From Rhizobium leguminosarum (GTDB taxonomy: Bacteria > Pseudomonadota > Alphaproteobacteria > Rhizobiales > Rhizobiaceae): a stretch of DNA of 64,000 nucleotides. Both the position numbers and the translations under genes were made by a program. Below, piece by piece: positions 35,558 through 45,708 of the stretch. How positions within the stretch are numbered: position 1 is the first letter of the stretch; the number at the start of each line of letters is the position of its first letter. The DNA is taken from NCBI RefSeq assembly GCF_001679785.1, contig NZ_CP016286.1, positions 3,222,001-3,286,000 on the forward strand, written 5' to 3'. Under the pieces are notes generated by a model, which ran no database searches, was not told the origin of the DNA, and saw only the letters and a list, made by a program, of their open reading frames with translations.

Positions 35558-36565
35558 ATGACGATATTGGTAACGGGAAGTGCCGGCCATCTCGGAGAGG
35601 CGCTGATGCGAACCTTGAGGGCGGAAAGCCGCTGGGTGCGCGGCATCGATATCAAGCCCTCGGCTTTTACCGACATGGTCGGCTCGATCAATGATCGCGC
35701 CTTCGTCCGGCAGGCAATGTCAGGCATCAGCCACGTCATCCATGCCGCAACGCTGCACAAGCCGCATGTGGCAACCCACGGCAATTACGATTTCCTCGAC
35801 ACCAATATCGCCGGCACCCTCAGCCTGCTGGAAGAAGCGGTCGCCGCAGGCGTTGCAAGTTTCGTCTTCACCAGCACCACTAGCACCTTCGGCGCGGCAT
35901 TGACGCCGGCTGCCGGCGAACCGGCGGCATGGGTGACCGAGGACGTGCTTCCCGTCGCGAAAAACATCTACGGCGTGACGAAACTCGCCGCCGAAGGTCT
36001 GTGCGAACTCTTCGCCCGCAAATCCGGCCTGCCGGTGGTCATTCTCAGAACGTCGCGCTTCTTCCCCGAAAACGACGACGATCCTGACATTCGCAACGGC
36101 TATTCGGCAGAGAATGCCCAGGCCAACGAGCTTCTTCACCGCCGCGTCGATATCAGCGACGTGGTCGGCGCCCATCTGCTGGCGCTCGAAAAGGCGCCGG
36201 CAATCGGCTTTGGCCGCTACATCATCTCCGCCACGACGCCGTTTTCGGCAAGTGATCTCGCCGCGATCCGGCGCGATGCGCCTCACGTCGTCGAACGACT
36301 GTTCCCAGGTGCAGGCGCCCTTTACGCATCACACGGCTGGAAGATGTTTCCTTCGCTCGACCGTGTCTATGTCAACGAACGCGCAAGACGGGAACTCGGC
36401 TGGCGGCCGCGATATGATTTCCGTTTCGTGCTTGATTGCCTGCGCGACAACAGGGAGTGGCGAAGCCCTTTGGCGCTGAATGTCGGCTCCAAGGGCTATC
36501 ACGACGAGGTCTTCGCCGAAGGGCCGTACCCGGTATGCCAAGGACAAGACGACGATCGCCGCTGA
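35558..36565 (+). CDS. NAD(P)-dependent epimerase/dehydratase (extended SDR)
   Basis: The ATG at 35558 follows AGGAGACG and gives 335 residues. The nucleotide motif TGSAGHLGEAL is at residues 6-16; the catalytic Ser/Thr region is FTSTTSTFGA, and YGVTKLAAE gives the Tyr-Lys pair (about 141-145). RTSRFFPENDDDPD follows. The substrate, probably a sugar nucleotide or related compound, is unknown. Confidence 0.88.
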   Translation: MTILVTGSAGHLGEALMRTLRAESRWVRGIDIKPSAFTDMVGSINDRAFVRQAMSGISHVIHAATLHKPHVATHGNYDFLDTNIAGTLSLLEEAVAAGVASFVFTSTTSTFGAALTPAAGEPAAWVTEDVLPVAKNIYGVTKLAAEGLCELFARKSGLPVVILRTSRFFPENDDDPDIRNGYSAENAQANELLHRRVDISDVVGAHLLALEKAPAIGFGRYIISATTPFSASDLAAIRRDAPHVVERLFPGAGALYASHGWKMFPSLDRVYVNERARRELGWRPRYDFRFVLDCLRDNREWRSPLALNVGSKGYHDEVFAEGPYPVCQGQDDDRR

Positions 36566-36644
36566 GAGCGAAATCGTTGCTCTTTCCGACAAGAACCTTC
36601 CTGATGCTCGCTGTCGATCCGGCGTCTTCGCTGAAAATAGAAGG

Positions 36645-36805
36645 AAAGGGTGCGATCCACGACCACCGATGGATGTTTACGATCCTGGGTGCCTACAAAC
36701 GTAGGTGGGCGCCGTGTGTCCAGGCCCACGGGCCTGGCCAGGGACAGCTCCCTTTGGATCGAGTATGGCCCCAGGGATTGTGGTTCCTGTCGAGAGGCGC
36801 AGACC
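36645..36805 (-). ncRNA. ssrS: Candidate 6S RNA (ssrS)
   Basis: Read on the minus strand just downstream of zapA, the usual position for 6S RNA. The ends pair: GGAACCAC near 36788 with GTGGTC near 36660, then ATCC-TGGGGCC with GGCACCCAGGAT. A large internal bubble follows, with a small hairpin CCTAC-GTTT-GTAGG on its 3' side and an apical CCAGGCCC-GT-GGGCCTGG stem. This closing stem / bubble / terminal hairpin plan fits 6S. An AT-rich TATATA (about 36814-36820) could be the -10, placing the 5' end near 36805. Ends are approximate and identity is inferred. Confidence 0.6.
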
Positions 36806-36867
36806 GCATGCCGATATATAAGGTCGTTTGCGCCGACGCGCCAGTGGCAGCAGCAAGCCGTCCTTAT

Positions 36868-37254
36868 TTAATTGAGATCAATTGAGTTCGGGGCGGACCG
36901 GCCGTTCAGCTTGTCGGTGATGCCGCGGATGCGGCTCGAAACCTCACTGAGCGCCGCGGCTAGGTTTTCCTCGGTGCGGGCGGTCGCCGCAAGCACCGTA
37001 TCGCGGTTGCCGCGCAGCGACTCGAGCTCGGATTCCAATCCAGCGACGCGGCGCGTGAGTTCGGAAATTTCATCCACAACCATGATGCCGGCCATGACGG
37101 TGATCCTGAGATCGCCGATTTCCCCGAACTGATCCTTGAGATGGCCGACATAGCCGTCGAAGCGGTTGGCGAGATCGGTCAGGTGATCCTCCTGCCCTTC
37201 TTCGCAGGCCATACGATAGGCCTTGCCGTCGATCGTTACCGTCACCTGCGCCAT
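36868..37254 (-). CDS. zapA: Cell division protein ZapA
   Basis: FtsZ-ring bundling protein. The 128-residue product begins MAQVTVTIDGKAYRMACEEGQEDHL (ZapA beta-hairpin head, about 1-60, with DLANRFDGYV) and continues as a long coiled coil with VAGLESELESLRGNRD. It is preceded by a DUF4164 coiled-coil gene 15 bp upstream and followed by the 6S RNA candidate. Confidence 0.93.
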   Translation of the reverse strand: MAQVTVTIDGKAYRMACEEGQEDHLTDLANRFDGYVGHLKDQFGEIGDLRITVMAGIMVVDEISELTRRVAGLESELESLRGNRDTVLAATARTEENLAAALSEVSSRIRGITDKLNGRSAPNSIDLN

Positions 37255-37269
37255 GCCAAACTCTTTCTA

Positions 37270-37545
37270 TCAGCGATCCAGAACCGCGCGGATCGTTTCC
37301 ATGGCCGTCACCAGCCGCCGCGAGACCTCGCGATTGACCTCTTCCAGCCGGTTGGCGCGGAATTCGGCCTGGTCGAGCTCCTGCGCCAGCCGGGAGCGAT
37401 CGGCATGCACGCGCCGCACCTCGCCCTCGATCTCGCCCTGCTCCCGCTGGCGCTCGACGCGCATGTCGACGGCGTTTTCGAGGCTCGAAATCGCCTGTCT
37501 CAGCTCGTTGAGCGCTGCTTCCATGGTTTTGCCTGTGGGCATCAT
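37270..37545 (-). CDS. DUF4164-type coiled-coil protein
   Basis: A 91-residue protein almost entirely helical and charged (LNELRQAISSLENAVDMRV, SRLAQELDQAEFRANRLEEV). It is the protein usually found upstream of zapA in rhizobia, so a cell-division link is plausible but unproven. Two adjacent ATGs (37545, 37542) follow GGAAAGG, and a third (37524) is also possible; I took the first. It is 15 bp upstream of zapA and divergent from tkt. Confidence 0.82.
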   Translation of the reverse strand: MMPTGKTMEAALNELRQAISSLENAVDMRVERQREQGEIEGEVRRVHADRSRLAQELDQAEFRANRLEEVNREVSRRLVTAMETIRAVLDR

Positions 37546-37779
37546 GCCTTTCCGATTCCCGCGCAGGATCCGCGAATCGGCGCTCCGCACCGATCCTGTG
37601 ATTTCAAGAGGATATGCCGCTCGTAAACGGCCCGTCAATAAATCCCGTCACCTGCCCACCGGCCTATCCTGTGGATGAGCGTTTTACACATGCCCGTCAC
37701 ATCAGATTCGTCATTTGTACAATCGCGCGATCAAATGTCAAAAATCGCCGCTGCACGCCCGGATTTGGCCTGCCATTTA

Positions 37780-37807
37780 TTGACTTGCCCGTCCCAACTG
37801 CTATGTC
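37780..37807 (+). promoter_or_regulatory. tkt: Promoter candidate for tkt
   Basis: TTGACT at 37780-37785 and TATGTC at 37802-37807 are separated by 16 bp, 72 bp upstream of the tkt ATG. The -35 match is good and the -10 match is moderate. Confidence 0.4.
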
Positions 37808-37878
37808 TCTGCCGCTTTCACTCGATGGTCTTGGAGGCTCGAGGCCATCCCCCGACACCCGGAACTTGCGGAAAAGCC

Positions 37879-39852
37879 ATGACCTCTCCCGAACAACACG
37901 ACCGGATGGCGAATGCGATCCGTTTTCTCGCCATGGACGCCGTTGAAAAGGCGAACTCCGGCCACCCGGGCATGCCGATGGGCATGGCTGACGTGGCGAC
38001 GGTCCTGTTCACCAAATATCTGAAGTTCGATCCGAAGAAGCCACACTGGCCGAACCGCGATCGCTTCGTGCTGTCGGCAGGCCATGGCTCGATGCTGCTT
38101 TATTCGCTGCTTTATCTGACCGGCTACCCTGACATGACGATCGAGGATCTGAAGCAGTTCCGTCAGCTCGGCTCGAAGACCGCCGGCCATCCGGAATACG
38201 GTCATGCGACCGGCATCGAAACGACGACCGGTCCGCTCGGCCAGGGTATCGCCAATTCCGTCGGCATGGCGATTGCCGAACGCAAGCTGCGCGAGGAGTT
38301 CGGCTCCGATCTCCAGGATCACTATACCTATGCGATCTGCGGCGACGGCTGCCTGATGGAAGGCATCAGCCACGAAGCCATCGCGCTCGCCGGCCATCTG
38401 AAGCTCAACAAGCTCGTCCTGTTCTGGGACAATAACTCGATCACCATCGACGGCGCCGTCTCGCTGTCGGATTCCACCGACCAGGTCGCCCGCTTCAAGG
38501 CCGTTCACTGGAACACGATCGAGATCGACGGTCATGATCAGGCCGCCATCGCCGCCGCGATCGAAGCTGCCCACAAGTCCGACCGCCCGACCTTCATCGC
38601 CTGCAAGACGATCATCGGCTTTGGCGCCCCGAACAAGGCCGGTACCCACAAAGTCCACGGCAACCCGCTCGGCGCCGAGGAAATCGCCGCCACCCGCAAG
38701 GCGCTGAACTGGGAAGCAGAAGCCTTCGTCATCCCCCCGGACGTCCTTGACAGCTGGCGTGCAGCCGGCGCCCGCTCCGTCGAGCTCGTCAAGTCTTGGG
38801 AAGACGGCCTCGCCAAGGCTCCGGCCCGGGCTGAGTTCACCCGCCGCATGGCAGGCGAGCTGCCGGAAGGTTTCGACGCCGCGATCAGCGCATACAAGAA
38901 GAAGCTCGCCGAGACCAAGCCGACTGTTGCGACCCGCAAGGCTTCGGAAGACGCGCTCGAGGTCATCAATGGCTTCCTCCCGGAAACGCTCGGCGGCTCC
39001 GCCGATCTGACGCCGTCGAACAACACCAAGACCAGCCAGATGCATTCGATCACCCCGACGGATTTCGCCGGTCGTTACATGCATTGGGGCATCCGCGAGC
39101 ATGGCATGGCGTCTGCCATGAACGGCATTGCGCTGCATGGCGGCCTCATCCCCTATAGCGGCGGCTTCCTGATCTTCTCGGATTATTGCCGCCCGCCGAT
39201 CCGCCTTGCTTCGCTGATGGGCATCCGCGTCATTCACGTCCTGACGCATGACTCGATCGGCGTCGGCGAAGACGGCCCGACGCACCAGCCGGTCGAACAG
39301 CTCGCCGGTCTGCGCGCCATCCCGAACCTGATGGTCTTCCGTCCGGCCGACGCCACCGAGACGGCGGAATGCTGGCAGATCGCTATCAAGACACACAACC
39401 GTCCTTCAGGCCTTGCTCTAACGCGTCAGAACCTCACGGCGGCCCGCACCGAATACAGCGAAAAGAACCTCTGCGAACAGGGCGCCTACACGCTGGCCGG
39501 CAATGCCGACGCCAAGGTGACGATCTTTGCTTCCGGCTCGGAAGTCGAAATCGCCGTTGCGGTGCGTAACGCACTCGAAGCCAAGGGCGTCACCGTCCGC
39601 GTCGTATCGGTTCCCTGCACGGAACTGTTCTTCGAGCAGCCGGAAGCCTATCGCAAGGAAATTCTCGGCAACTCGCCGGTCAAGATCGCCGTCGAAGCCG
39701 CCGTTCGCGAAGGCTGGGATGCGTTCATTGGACCGGAAGGTACCTTTATCGGCATGAAGAGCTTCGGCGCTTCCGGCCCGGTCAAGGAAGTTTACAAGCA
39801 TTTCGGCATCACCGCCGACGCCGTCGTTGCGGCCGCCGAAGCAAAGCTTTAA
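37879..39852 (+). CDS. tkt: Transketolase
   Basis: Thiamine-diphosphate enzyme of the pentose phosphate and Calvin-type sugar rearrangements. The start [15 protein letters not shown] at 37879 gives 657 residues, normal for the family; 68 upstream in-frame codons lack transketolase similarity. Visible motifs are [13 protein letters not shown] (about 27-39), [14 protein letters not shown], the ThDP site [13 protein letters not shown] with WDNNSITID, and the pyrimidine domain [18 protein letters not shown]. It heads the tkt-gap-pgk-fba cluster. Confidence 0.97.
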   Translation: MTSPEQHDRMANAIRFLAMDAVEKANSGHPGMPMGMADVATVLFTKYLKFDPKKPHWPNRDRFVLSAGHGSMLLYSLLYLTGYPDMTIEDLKQFRQLGSKTAGHPEYGHATGIETTTGPLGQGIANSVGMAIAERKLREEFGSDLQDHYTYAICGDGCLMEGISHEAIALAGHLKLNKLVLFWDNNSITIDGAVSLSDSTDQVARFKAVHWNTIEIDGHDQAAIAAAIEAAHKSDRPTFIACKTIIGFGAPNKAGTHKVHGNPLGAEEIAATRKALNWEAEAFVIPPDVLDSWRAAGARSVELVKSWEDGLAKAPARAEFTRRMAGELPEGFDAAISAYKKKLAETKPTVATRKASEDALEVINGFLPETLGGSADLTPSNNTKTSQMHSITPTDFAGRYMHWGIREHGMASAMNGIALHGGLIPYSGGFLIFSDYCRPPIRLASLMGIRVIHVLTHDSIGVGEDGPTHQPVEQLAGLRAIPNLMVFRPADATETAECWQIAIKTHNRPSGLALTRQNLTAARTEYSEKNLCEQGAYTLAGNADAKVTIFASGSEVEIAVAVRNALEAKGVTVRVVSVPCTELFFEQPEAYRKEILGNSPVKIAVEAAVREGWDAFIGPEGTFIGMKSFGASGPVKEVYKHFGITADAVVAAAEAKL

Positions 39853-39933
39853 TGAGGGCGCCTTGAGGCGCTCTCCATCTCCTCAATTCCAGGCCCTCGC
39901 TATCGGGCCCTACTCTATCGGGAGTGAATGAAC

Positions 39934-40944
39934 ATGACAGTCAAGGTTGCCATCAACGGTTTCGGCCGCATCGGCCGCAACGTCCTTCGCGCCATCGTCG
40001 AATCCGGCCGCACCGACATCGAAGTCGTCGCCATCAACGATCTCGGCCCGGTTGAAACCAACGCCCACCTGCTGCGCTACGACTCGATCCACGGCCGCTT
40101 CCCGGCAACGGTGAAGGTCGAGGGCGACACGATTATCGTCGGCAACGGCAAGCCGATCAAGGTCACGGCGATCAAGGATCCGGCAACGCTCCCGCACCGC
40201 GAACTCGGCGTCGACATCGCGATGGAATGCACCGGCATCTTCACCGCCCGCGACAAGGCTGCCGCTCACCTGACGGCCGGCGCCAAACGCGTCATCGTCT
40301 CGGCGCCTGCCGATGGTGCCGACCTCACGGTCGTCTTCGGCGTCAACCATGACCAGCTCACCAAGGAGCACTTGGTTATCTCCAACGCGTCCTGCACCAC
40401 CAACTGCCTGGTGCCGGTCGTGAAGGTTCTCGACGACGCCGTCGGCATTGACCACGGCTTCATGACGACCATCCACTCCTACACCGGCGACCAGCCGACG
40501 CTCGACACGATGCACAAGGACCTGTATCGCGCCCGCGCTGCTGCCCTCTCGATGATCCCGACCTCGACGGGTGCAGCCAAGGCAGTCGGCCTCGTTCTGC
40601 CGCATCTGAAAGGCAAGCTCGACGGCACCTCGATCCGCGTTCCGACCCCGAACGTTTCGGTCGTCGACTTCAAGTTCGTCTCCAAGAAGGCGACCAGCGT
40701 TGGCGAAATCAACGAAGCCATCATGGCTGCTGCAAACGGCAAGCTGAAGGGTATCCTCGGCTACACCGACGAGCCGCTCGTCTCCCGTGACTTCAACCAC
40801 GACAGCCACTCCTCAATCCTCGCAACCGATCAGACCAAGGTCATGGAAGGCAACTTCGTGCGCGTCCTGTCCTGGTACGACAACGAGTGGGGCTTCTCCA
40901 GCCGCATGTCCGACACGGCAGTCGCTTTCGCCAAGCTCATCTGA
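39934..40944 (+). CDS. gap: Glyceraldehyde-3-phosphate dehydrogenase
   Basis: NAD(P)-dependent glycolytic/gluconeogenic enzyme. The second ATG (39934, [16 protein letters not shown]) is preferred because GGGAG is 9 bases away, while only 3 bases separate it from the first ATG; this gives the usual 336 residues. The catalytic Cys is in [12 protein letters not shown] (about 151-162), followed by [11 protein letters not shown], and the C-terminal [12 protein letters not shown]. It lies about 80 bp after tkt and is followed by a terminator. Confidence 0.97.
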   Translation: MTVKVAINGFGRIGRNVLRAIVESGRTDIEVVAINDLGPVETNAHLLRYDSIHGRFPATVKVEGDTIIVGNGKPIKVTAIKDPATLPHRELGVDIAMECTGIFTARDKAAAHLTAGAKRVIVSAPADGADLTVVFGVNHDQLTKEHLVISNASCTTNCLVPVVKVLDDAVGIDHGFMTTIHSYTGDQPTLDTMHKDLYRARAAALSMIPTSTGAAKAVGLVLPHLKGKLDGTSIRVPTPNVSVVDFKFVSKKATSVGEINEAIMAAANGKLKGILGYTDEPLVSRDFNHDSHSSILATDQTKVMEGNFVRVLSWYDNEWGFSSRMSDTAVAFAKLI

Positions 40945-40967
40945 GCGCTCTTGAGGCATCGACATGC

Positions 40968-40996
40968 AAGCGGCCCGGGAAACCGGGCCGCTTTTT
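40968..40996 (+). terminator. Rho-independent terminator after gap
   Basis: An 11-bp stem AAGCGGCCCGG / CCGGGCCGCTT with a GAAA loop is followed by a run of T (CTTTTTG). It ends the tkt-gap transcript. Confidence 0.9.
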
Positions 40997-41194
40997 GTTG
41001 CCGTGCCTCCAAACGAAGCCAGCTTTCCCGCACTGGCATCTTTTCGCCCATTGCCTGGAAGAGATCTGTTAGAATACGTCACCCTGGACATTCCAAAATG
41101 CCCAGTTTCCTCACGCCGCATCGGCCACCGGCCAGGTACGGAACGCCAATACCGTGCGGTAGCACTGTCGCCCGCATGAAAATGAGAGAGATGG

Positions 41195-41509
41195 ATGGAT
41201 TACTTTACCGTTGAAATCGCCGGCCGCGCCGTTGCCAGTTTTCGCTCGGAAAATCACGAGGAAGCGACGCATTTCTTCGAGGCTGAAGACTTTCGCGACG
41301 ATCTGACCGTCCTGGAATCCGAAGGCAAACCTCTTTGGGACCGCAAAGCGGCCCTGAGCTTGCGCAAGGCAACGGCCGAGGAAGCAAGTGAAGTCGAGCA
41401 CGCCTATGAATTCGACGACGATCCCGAACGGACGATCGAGGACGAGTTCGTCGTGTTCCTGGTCCCGGTCGAGGATCTGACCGACGAGGGCGAGGACACA
41501 GAAGACTGA
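41195..41509 (+). CDS. Small acidic hypothetical protein
   Basis: A 104-residue, strongly acidic protein (MDYFTVEIAGRAVASFRSEN at the start; EFDDDPERTIEDEFVV and a Glu/Asp-rich tail). No membrane segment or known motif is seen. The ATG follows GAGAGATG. It lies between gap and a second small gene, in the glycolytic cluster. I do not recognize a family. Confidence 0.75.
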   Translation: MDYFTVEIAGRAVASFRSENHEEATHFFEAEDFRDDLTVLESEGKPLWDRKAALSLRKATAEEASEVEHAYEFDDDPERTIEDEFVVFLVPVEDLTDEGEDTED

Positions 41510-41660
41510 GCGCCAATCCGCACCGGTTTCGAAGCCATATCGAAGCGACGAATTCGATAGGCTTCGCTGCACGGGTTGGCAATCCGCTGGGCAAGCGTGC
41601 TAGATTGAGGAAATGCGCAGCACTGCACAATGGCTAAAATGAGCCAAGTGGAGGTGATAA

Positions 41661-41840
41661 ATGGCAGAGGCACAAAAACGCTTGTCCCAAACCACCCTCA
41701 AACGGCGGCAACGGTTTCACCCCAAGCGGGACGTCAGACCTGCCGTGTTGGCAAAGGCTAATCGTCTGGTCATCTGGGTTGCCGCGTTCATTGGCCTCTC
41801 GTTTCTCGCCATCGTCATACTTCAGGAAGTGTTGGGATAA
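41661..41840 (+). CDS. 59-residue single-span membrane protein
   Basis: Small gene below 60 codons with an unusually strong RBS (GGAGGTGATAA directly before the ATG). The protein starts MAEAQKRLSQTTLKRRQ, has a basic cytoplasmic segment, and ends with one hydrophobic helix (about 36-56: LVIWVAAFIGLSFLAIVIL) before a short tail. Codon composition is native. Function unknown. Confidence 0.75.
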   Translation: MAEAQKRLSQTTLKRRQRFHPKRDVRPAVLAKANRLVIWVAAFIGLSFLAIVILQEVLG

Positions 41841-42335
41841 CAGAGCAAGGCCCCGGCCGGCCGCTTCCGGCACAACCGACAGCCGGCTGCTCTCGCTGGG
41901 CGGCCGGCATGTCCACCCGATATCGAAATATCTCAGCGCTCATTTCCCCCCCTCCGCATCCGCGCCTGCAATCCATTCTTCCCGTCATCGGACAAGGCAA
42001 ACGGGCCGGGTGAAAGGAGGAGCGTGTCTTATTCTGTTGCCATTCGCAGATACCGGCAGGAAAAATCCATGCCTGTCTTTTTTGCCCTGCTCTTGCCTGA
42101 TTTTCCTATACATTCCTTATAGAGAATTTCTCCCGTAGCATTCCGTGTCGGTTGGCCGTCCGGCAGCCGTTCAGCAGCATGAAGCAGCATCGCGACGAGG
42201 TTAAGCCGCAAGGCCTACCCTTCTCTGACGTTTTGCCGTTTACTGACGGATCGCCGCGTGTGACGGAGGGGTTGAATAGAGGCGGATCGGCCGGGGCGGC
42301 TGTGTTCGCGAAGAAGTCGATGGAAAGGGGTGGGC
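41841..42335. other. Intergenic region upstream of the antiporter
   Basis: About 495 bp without a convincing gene. It begins with GC-rich self-complementary sequence (CCGGCCGGCC / GGCGGCCGGC, about 41853-41908) that may terminate the small gene. It contains an AT-richer part (about 42030-42130) with TTGCCT and CTTATA 17 bp apart that could be the antiporter promoter. I see no recognizable riboswitch, though the long leader leaves room for one. Confidence 0.5.
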
Positions 42336-44210
42336 ATGGAAGCGTTCTATATCGTGGTGCTGGTTTCGACGGCGCTCGTGCTTCTTGCCGCATTTTCGAG
42401 CCTGCTCGCCTTCCGCTTCGGCGCCCCCCTGCTGCTGCTCTTCCTGATGATCGGCCTTGCTGCCGGCGTCGATGGCCTCGGCATCGAGTTCAGCAACAAT
42501 TATCTCGCCTATATTCTCGGCTCCATCGCGCTGGCCATCATCCTCTTCGATTCCGGCTTCGGCACGCCGATGCAGGCCTTCCGGCTGGCGGCCGTGCCCT
42601 CTCTGGCGCTCGCCTCGGTCGGTGTGCTGATCACCGCCTCGCTCTTTGCTTTCGCAGCGATGTGGCTTTTGAATTTCACCTGGCTGGAAGGACTGCTGCT
42701 CGGCTCGATCGTCGCGTCGACGGATGCCGCCGCCGTCTTCTTCCTGTTGCGCATCGGCGGCATCAACATCCGCGACAAGGTGCGCTCGACGCTGGAAGTC
42801 GAATCCGGCACCAACGACCCAATGGCAATCTTCCTCACCATCGCCCTCGTCGAGGTGCTGGCGAGCGGCGAGCGTTATGCCGGCATCAATATCGGTATGC
42901 TCGCCATGTTCGTGCAGCAGATGGGCCTCGGCGTCATTCTCGGCCTGCTCGGCGGCATGATGATCGTGCTGATCGTCAGCAAGCTCGATACCGATCGCGG
43001 CCTGACGCCGATCTTCGTGCTGGCGCTCGCTCTTCTCGTCTTCTCCTTCACCGGCGCGGTCGGCGGCAGCGGCTTCCTCGCCGTCTATGTCGCCGGCATC
43101 TACGCCGGAAACCGGAAGATGCAGGCGATCGGCACCATCAAGCGCTTCCAGGACGGCATGACCTGGCTGGCGCAGATCATCATGTTCCTGGTGCTCGGCC
43201 TGCTCGCCACGCCGTCGCAATTCCCTGTCATCATCGTGCCGGCCATCCTGCTCGCCCTCTTCCTGATCTTCGTCGCCCGGCCGTTGGCGATCTGGCTGTC
43301 GCTGCTTCCCTTCGATTACACGCAGCAGGAAATCGGCTTCGTTGCCTGGGTCGGCCTGCGCGGCGCCGTCTCCATCCTGCTTGCCATCATGCCCATCCTC
43401 GGCGGGCTTGAGAACGGCCAGATCTATTTCAATACCGCCTTCATCATCGTGCTGGTCTCGCTGCTCCTCCAGGGCTGGACGATCAAACCCGTCGCCAAGA
43501 AGCTCGGGCTGATCATTCCGCCGCGCATCGGCGCCGTCGACAAGGTCGAGGTCGACCTGCCGGGCGCAGCCAACCACGAACTGCTCTCCTACCGCGTCAT
43601 CAAGGATAGCCCGGTGCTGCGCGGCGAGCGCATTCCGCGCTGGGCGACACCCTCGCTCGTCATCCGCGACGGCAAGTCGATGCGTTATCAATATGCCGGG
43701 CGGCTGCGCGAGCACGATCTCGTCTACCTCTTCATCGTGCCGAGCTATTCCCGCCTGCTCGACCGGCTCTTCGCCAGCCGGGCGCCTGTTGATGACGACG
43801 ATGCCGAATTCTTCGGGGCCTTCGCGCTCTCTCCCGCCCGCCCCGCCGCCGATCTCGACGCCGCCTATGGCCCCGGCCTGCTCAACGAATCCGAAAAGGG
43901 CCTGACGATCGCCGAATTGATGCGCCAGCGTCTCGGCGGCAAGGCCGACTATGCTGACCGCGTCCGCCTCGGCTCGATCATCCTCATCGTCCGCGATCTC
44001 GACGAGCACGATCACATCACCTCCGTCGGCATGTCGCTCGAAGCAGTCGAACCGGCAATTACGCTGCCGATCTTCCTCAATCTCAAGGACATCATCCAGC
44101 GCATCCGCGACCGGTTGAACGGACGCCGGAACCGGGAAACCGCAGCTTCCGAAAGCACACCGAAACCACCGGCCGGACGCCACGAAGGCACACGCGAAAA
44201 CGGCCGCTGA
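42336..44210 (+). CDS. Cation/proton antiporter (NhaP2/CvrA-type, CPA1)
   Basis: The ATG at 42336 follows AAGGGG and gives 624 residues. About 12 membrane helices occupy residues 1-395, including the [17 protein letters not shown] and [13 protein letters not shown] segments with the conserved Asp pair of CPA1 transporters. The C-terminal cytosolic part (about 410-600) has a TrkA-C-like regulatory domain ([20 protein letters not shown]) and a CorC/HlyC-like end. It probably exchanges K+ or Na+ for protons. It is unusual company in a glycolytic cluster, sitting between gap and pgk. Confidence 0.9.
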   Translation: MEAFYIVVLVSTALVLLAAFSSLLAFRFGAPLLLLFLMIGLAAGVDGLGIEFSNNYLAYILGSIALAIILFDSGFGTPMQAFRLAAVPSLALASVGVLITASLFAFAAMWLLNFTWLEGLLLGSIVASTDAAAVFFLLRIGGINIRDKVRSTLEVESGTNDPMAIFLTIALVEVLASGERYAGINIGMLAMFVQQMGLGVILGLLGGMMIVLIVSKLDTDRGLTPIFVLALALLVFSFTGAVGGSGFLAVYVAGIYAGNRKMQAIGTIKRFQDGMTWLAQIIMFLVLGLLATPSQFPVIIVPAILLALFLIFVARPLAIWLSLLPFDYTQQEIGFVAWVGLRGAVSILLAIMPILGGLENGQIYFNTAFIIVLVSLLLQGWTIKPVAKKLGLIIPPRIGAVDKVEVDLPGAANHELLSYRVIKDSPVLRGERIPRWATPSLVIRDGKSMRYQYAGRLREHDLVYLFIVPSYSRLLDRLFASRAPVDDDDAEFFGAFALSPARPAADLDAAYGPGLLNESEKGLTIAELMRQRLGGKADYADRVRLGSIILIVRDLDEHDHITSVGMSLEAVEPAITLPIFLNLKDIIQRIRDRLNGRRNRETAASESTPKPPAGRHEGTRENGR

Positions 44211-44280
44211 ACGCCTTGCGTCTCGAATGATCCTTGCTATGTTCGGCGCAACTTTCGCCAACCACGACAGGATCCTCCCC

Positions 44281-45483
44281 ATGCCTTCTTTCAAGACCCT
44301 CGACGATCTTTCCGACATCCGCGGCAAGCGCGTTCTCGTCCGCGTCGACCTCAATGTCCCGGTGAAAGACGGCAAGGTCACCGATACGACGCGCATCGAG
44401 CGTGTGGCGCCGACGATCCTCGAATTGTCCGAAAAAGGTGCCAAGGTGATCCTGCTCGCCCATTTTGGCCGGCCGAAGGATGGCCCTTCGCCGGATCTGT
44501 CGCTGTCGTTGATCGCCCCTTCCGTCGAGGAAGTGCTTGATCATGCCGTGCTGACGGCCTCCGACTGCATCGGCGAAGCCGCCGCCTCCGCCGTCGCCGC
44601 GATGAATGACGGCGACATCCTGCTTCTGGAAAACACCCGCTTCCACAAGGGCGAGGAAAAGAACGACCCCGACTTCACCAACGCGCTTGCCGCCAACGGC
44701 GACATCTACGTCAACGACGCCTTTTCGGCCGCCCACCGCGCCCATGCCTCGACCGAAGGTCTTGCCCACCACCTGCCGGCCTATGCCGGCCGCACCATGC
44801 AGGCCGAGCTGGAAGCGTTGGAAAAGGGCCTCGGTGATCCCGCTCGCCCCGTCGTCGCGATTGTCGGCGGCGCCAAGGTCTCCACCAAGATCGACCTGTT
44901 GATGAACCTCGTGAAGAAGGTCGATGCGCTCGTCATCGGCGGCGGCATGGCCAATACCTTCATCGCCGCCCGCGGCACCAATGTCGGCAAGTCGCTCTGC
45001 GAACATGATCTCGCCGAGACCGCCAAGCAGATCATGATCGAGGCCGCCACCGCCGGCTGCGCCATCATCCTGCCGGAGGATGGCGTGATCGCTCGCGAGT
45101 TCAAGGCGGGTGCCGCCAACGAGACGGTCGATATCAACGCCATTCCTGCCGATGCCATGGTGCTCGATGTCGGCCCGAAATCCGTTGAGGCCATCAATGC
45201 CTGGATCGAGCGCGCCGCAACCCTGGTCTGGAACGGCCCGCTTGGTGCCTTCGAGATCGAACCCTTCGATGCTGCAACGGTCGCTGCCGCGAAATATGCT
45301 GCTGGGCGCACCGTAGCCGGCAAGCTCGCCTCCGTTGCCGGCGGCGGCGATACCGTCTCGGCGCTCAACCATGCCGGCGTTGCCGACGATTTCACCTATG
45401 TCTCGACCGCCGGCGGCGCCTTCCTCGAATGGATGGAAGGCAAAGAGCTTCCCGGCGTCGCCGTCCTCAACGCCGCCGGATAG
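44281..45483 (+). CDS. pgk: Phosphoglycerate kinase
   Basis: Reversibly transfers the acyl phosphate of 1,3-bisphosphoglycerate to ADP. The start [13 protein letters not shown] at 44281 gives 400 residues. Signatures are [15 protein letters not shown] (about 17-31), [41 protein letters not shown] and the C-terminal nucleotide loop [12 protein letters not shown]. It lies 70 bp after the antiporter and ends in a terminator. Confidence 0.97.
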   Translation: MPSFKTLDDLSDIRGKRVLVRVDLNVPVKDGKVTDTTRIERVAPTILELSEKGAKVILLAHFGRPKDGPSPDLSLSLIAPSVEEVLDHAVLTASDCIGEAAASAVAAMNDGDILLLENTRFHKGEEKNDPDFTNALAANGDIYVNDAFSAAHRAHASTEGLAHHLPAYAGRTMQAELEALEKGLGDPARPVVAIVGGAKVSTKIDLLMNLVKKVDALVIGGGMANTFIAARGTNVGKSLCEHDLAETAKQIMIEAATAGCAIILPEDGVIAREFKAGAANETVDINAIPADAMVLDVGPKSVEAINAWIERAATLVWNGPLGAFEIEPFDAATVAAAKYAAGRTVAGKLASVAGGGDTVSALNHAGVADDFTYVSTAGGAFLEWMEGKELPGVAVLNAAG

Positions 45484-45519
45484 TCGGCGCGAGTGATTCC
45501 GCAGATTTTACATGCGGAT

Positions 45520-45555
45520 AGACCGTGGAAGAAAAACAGCTTCCGCGGTCTTTTG
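45520..45555 (+). terminator. Rho-independent terminator after pgk
   Basis: A 12-bp stem AGACCGTGGAAG / CTTCCGCGGTCT with one wobble pair, an AAAAACA-type loop and a TTTT tail, 36 bp after the pgk stop. Confidence 0.85.
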
Positions 45556-45585
45556 CTCAGATGATGAAAAAAATCCCAAATTTTC

Positions 45586-45612
45586 AAACGATTGAATTGG
45601 ATTCAATCGTTT
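45586..45612. promoter_or_regulatory. Perfect 12-bp inverted repeat upstream of fba
   Basis: Arms AAACGATTGAAT (45586-45597) and ATTCAATCGTTT (45601-45612) are exact inverted copies around TGG, about 97 bp upstream of the aldolase start. The AT-rich symmetric sequence with no T tail looks like an operator and not a terminator. A central-carbon regulator is a reasonable guess; the binding protein is unknown. Confidence 0.65.
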
Positions 45613-45708
45613 CAATGACTTAGCCTTCCATTTTCCTCGCTATCAACTTCTGTTATCCGCGTTCTATATTCCTCAAGTGCCGATGTTTATTGTTGTGGAG
45701 AGAACGAA

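Noticed and set aside
42240..44444. 734-codon open frame on the minus strand opposite the antiporter
   Set aside because: Highly charged, repetitive translation with no family features; it mirrors the antiporter coding strand, whose membrane pattern and motifs are clear.
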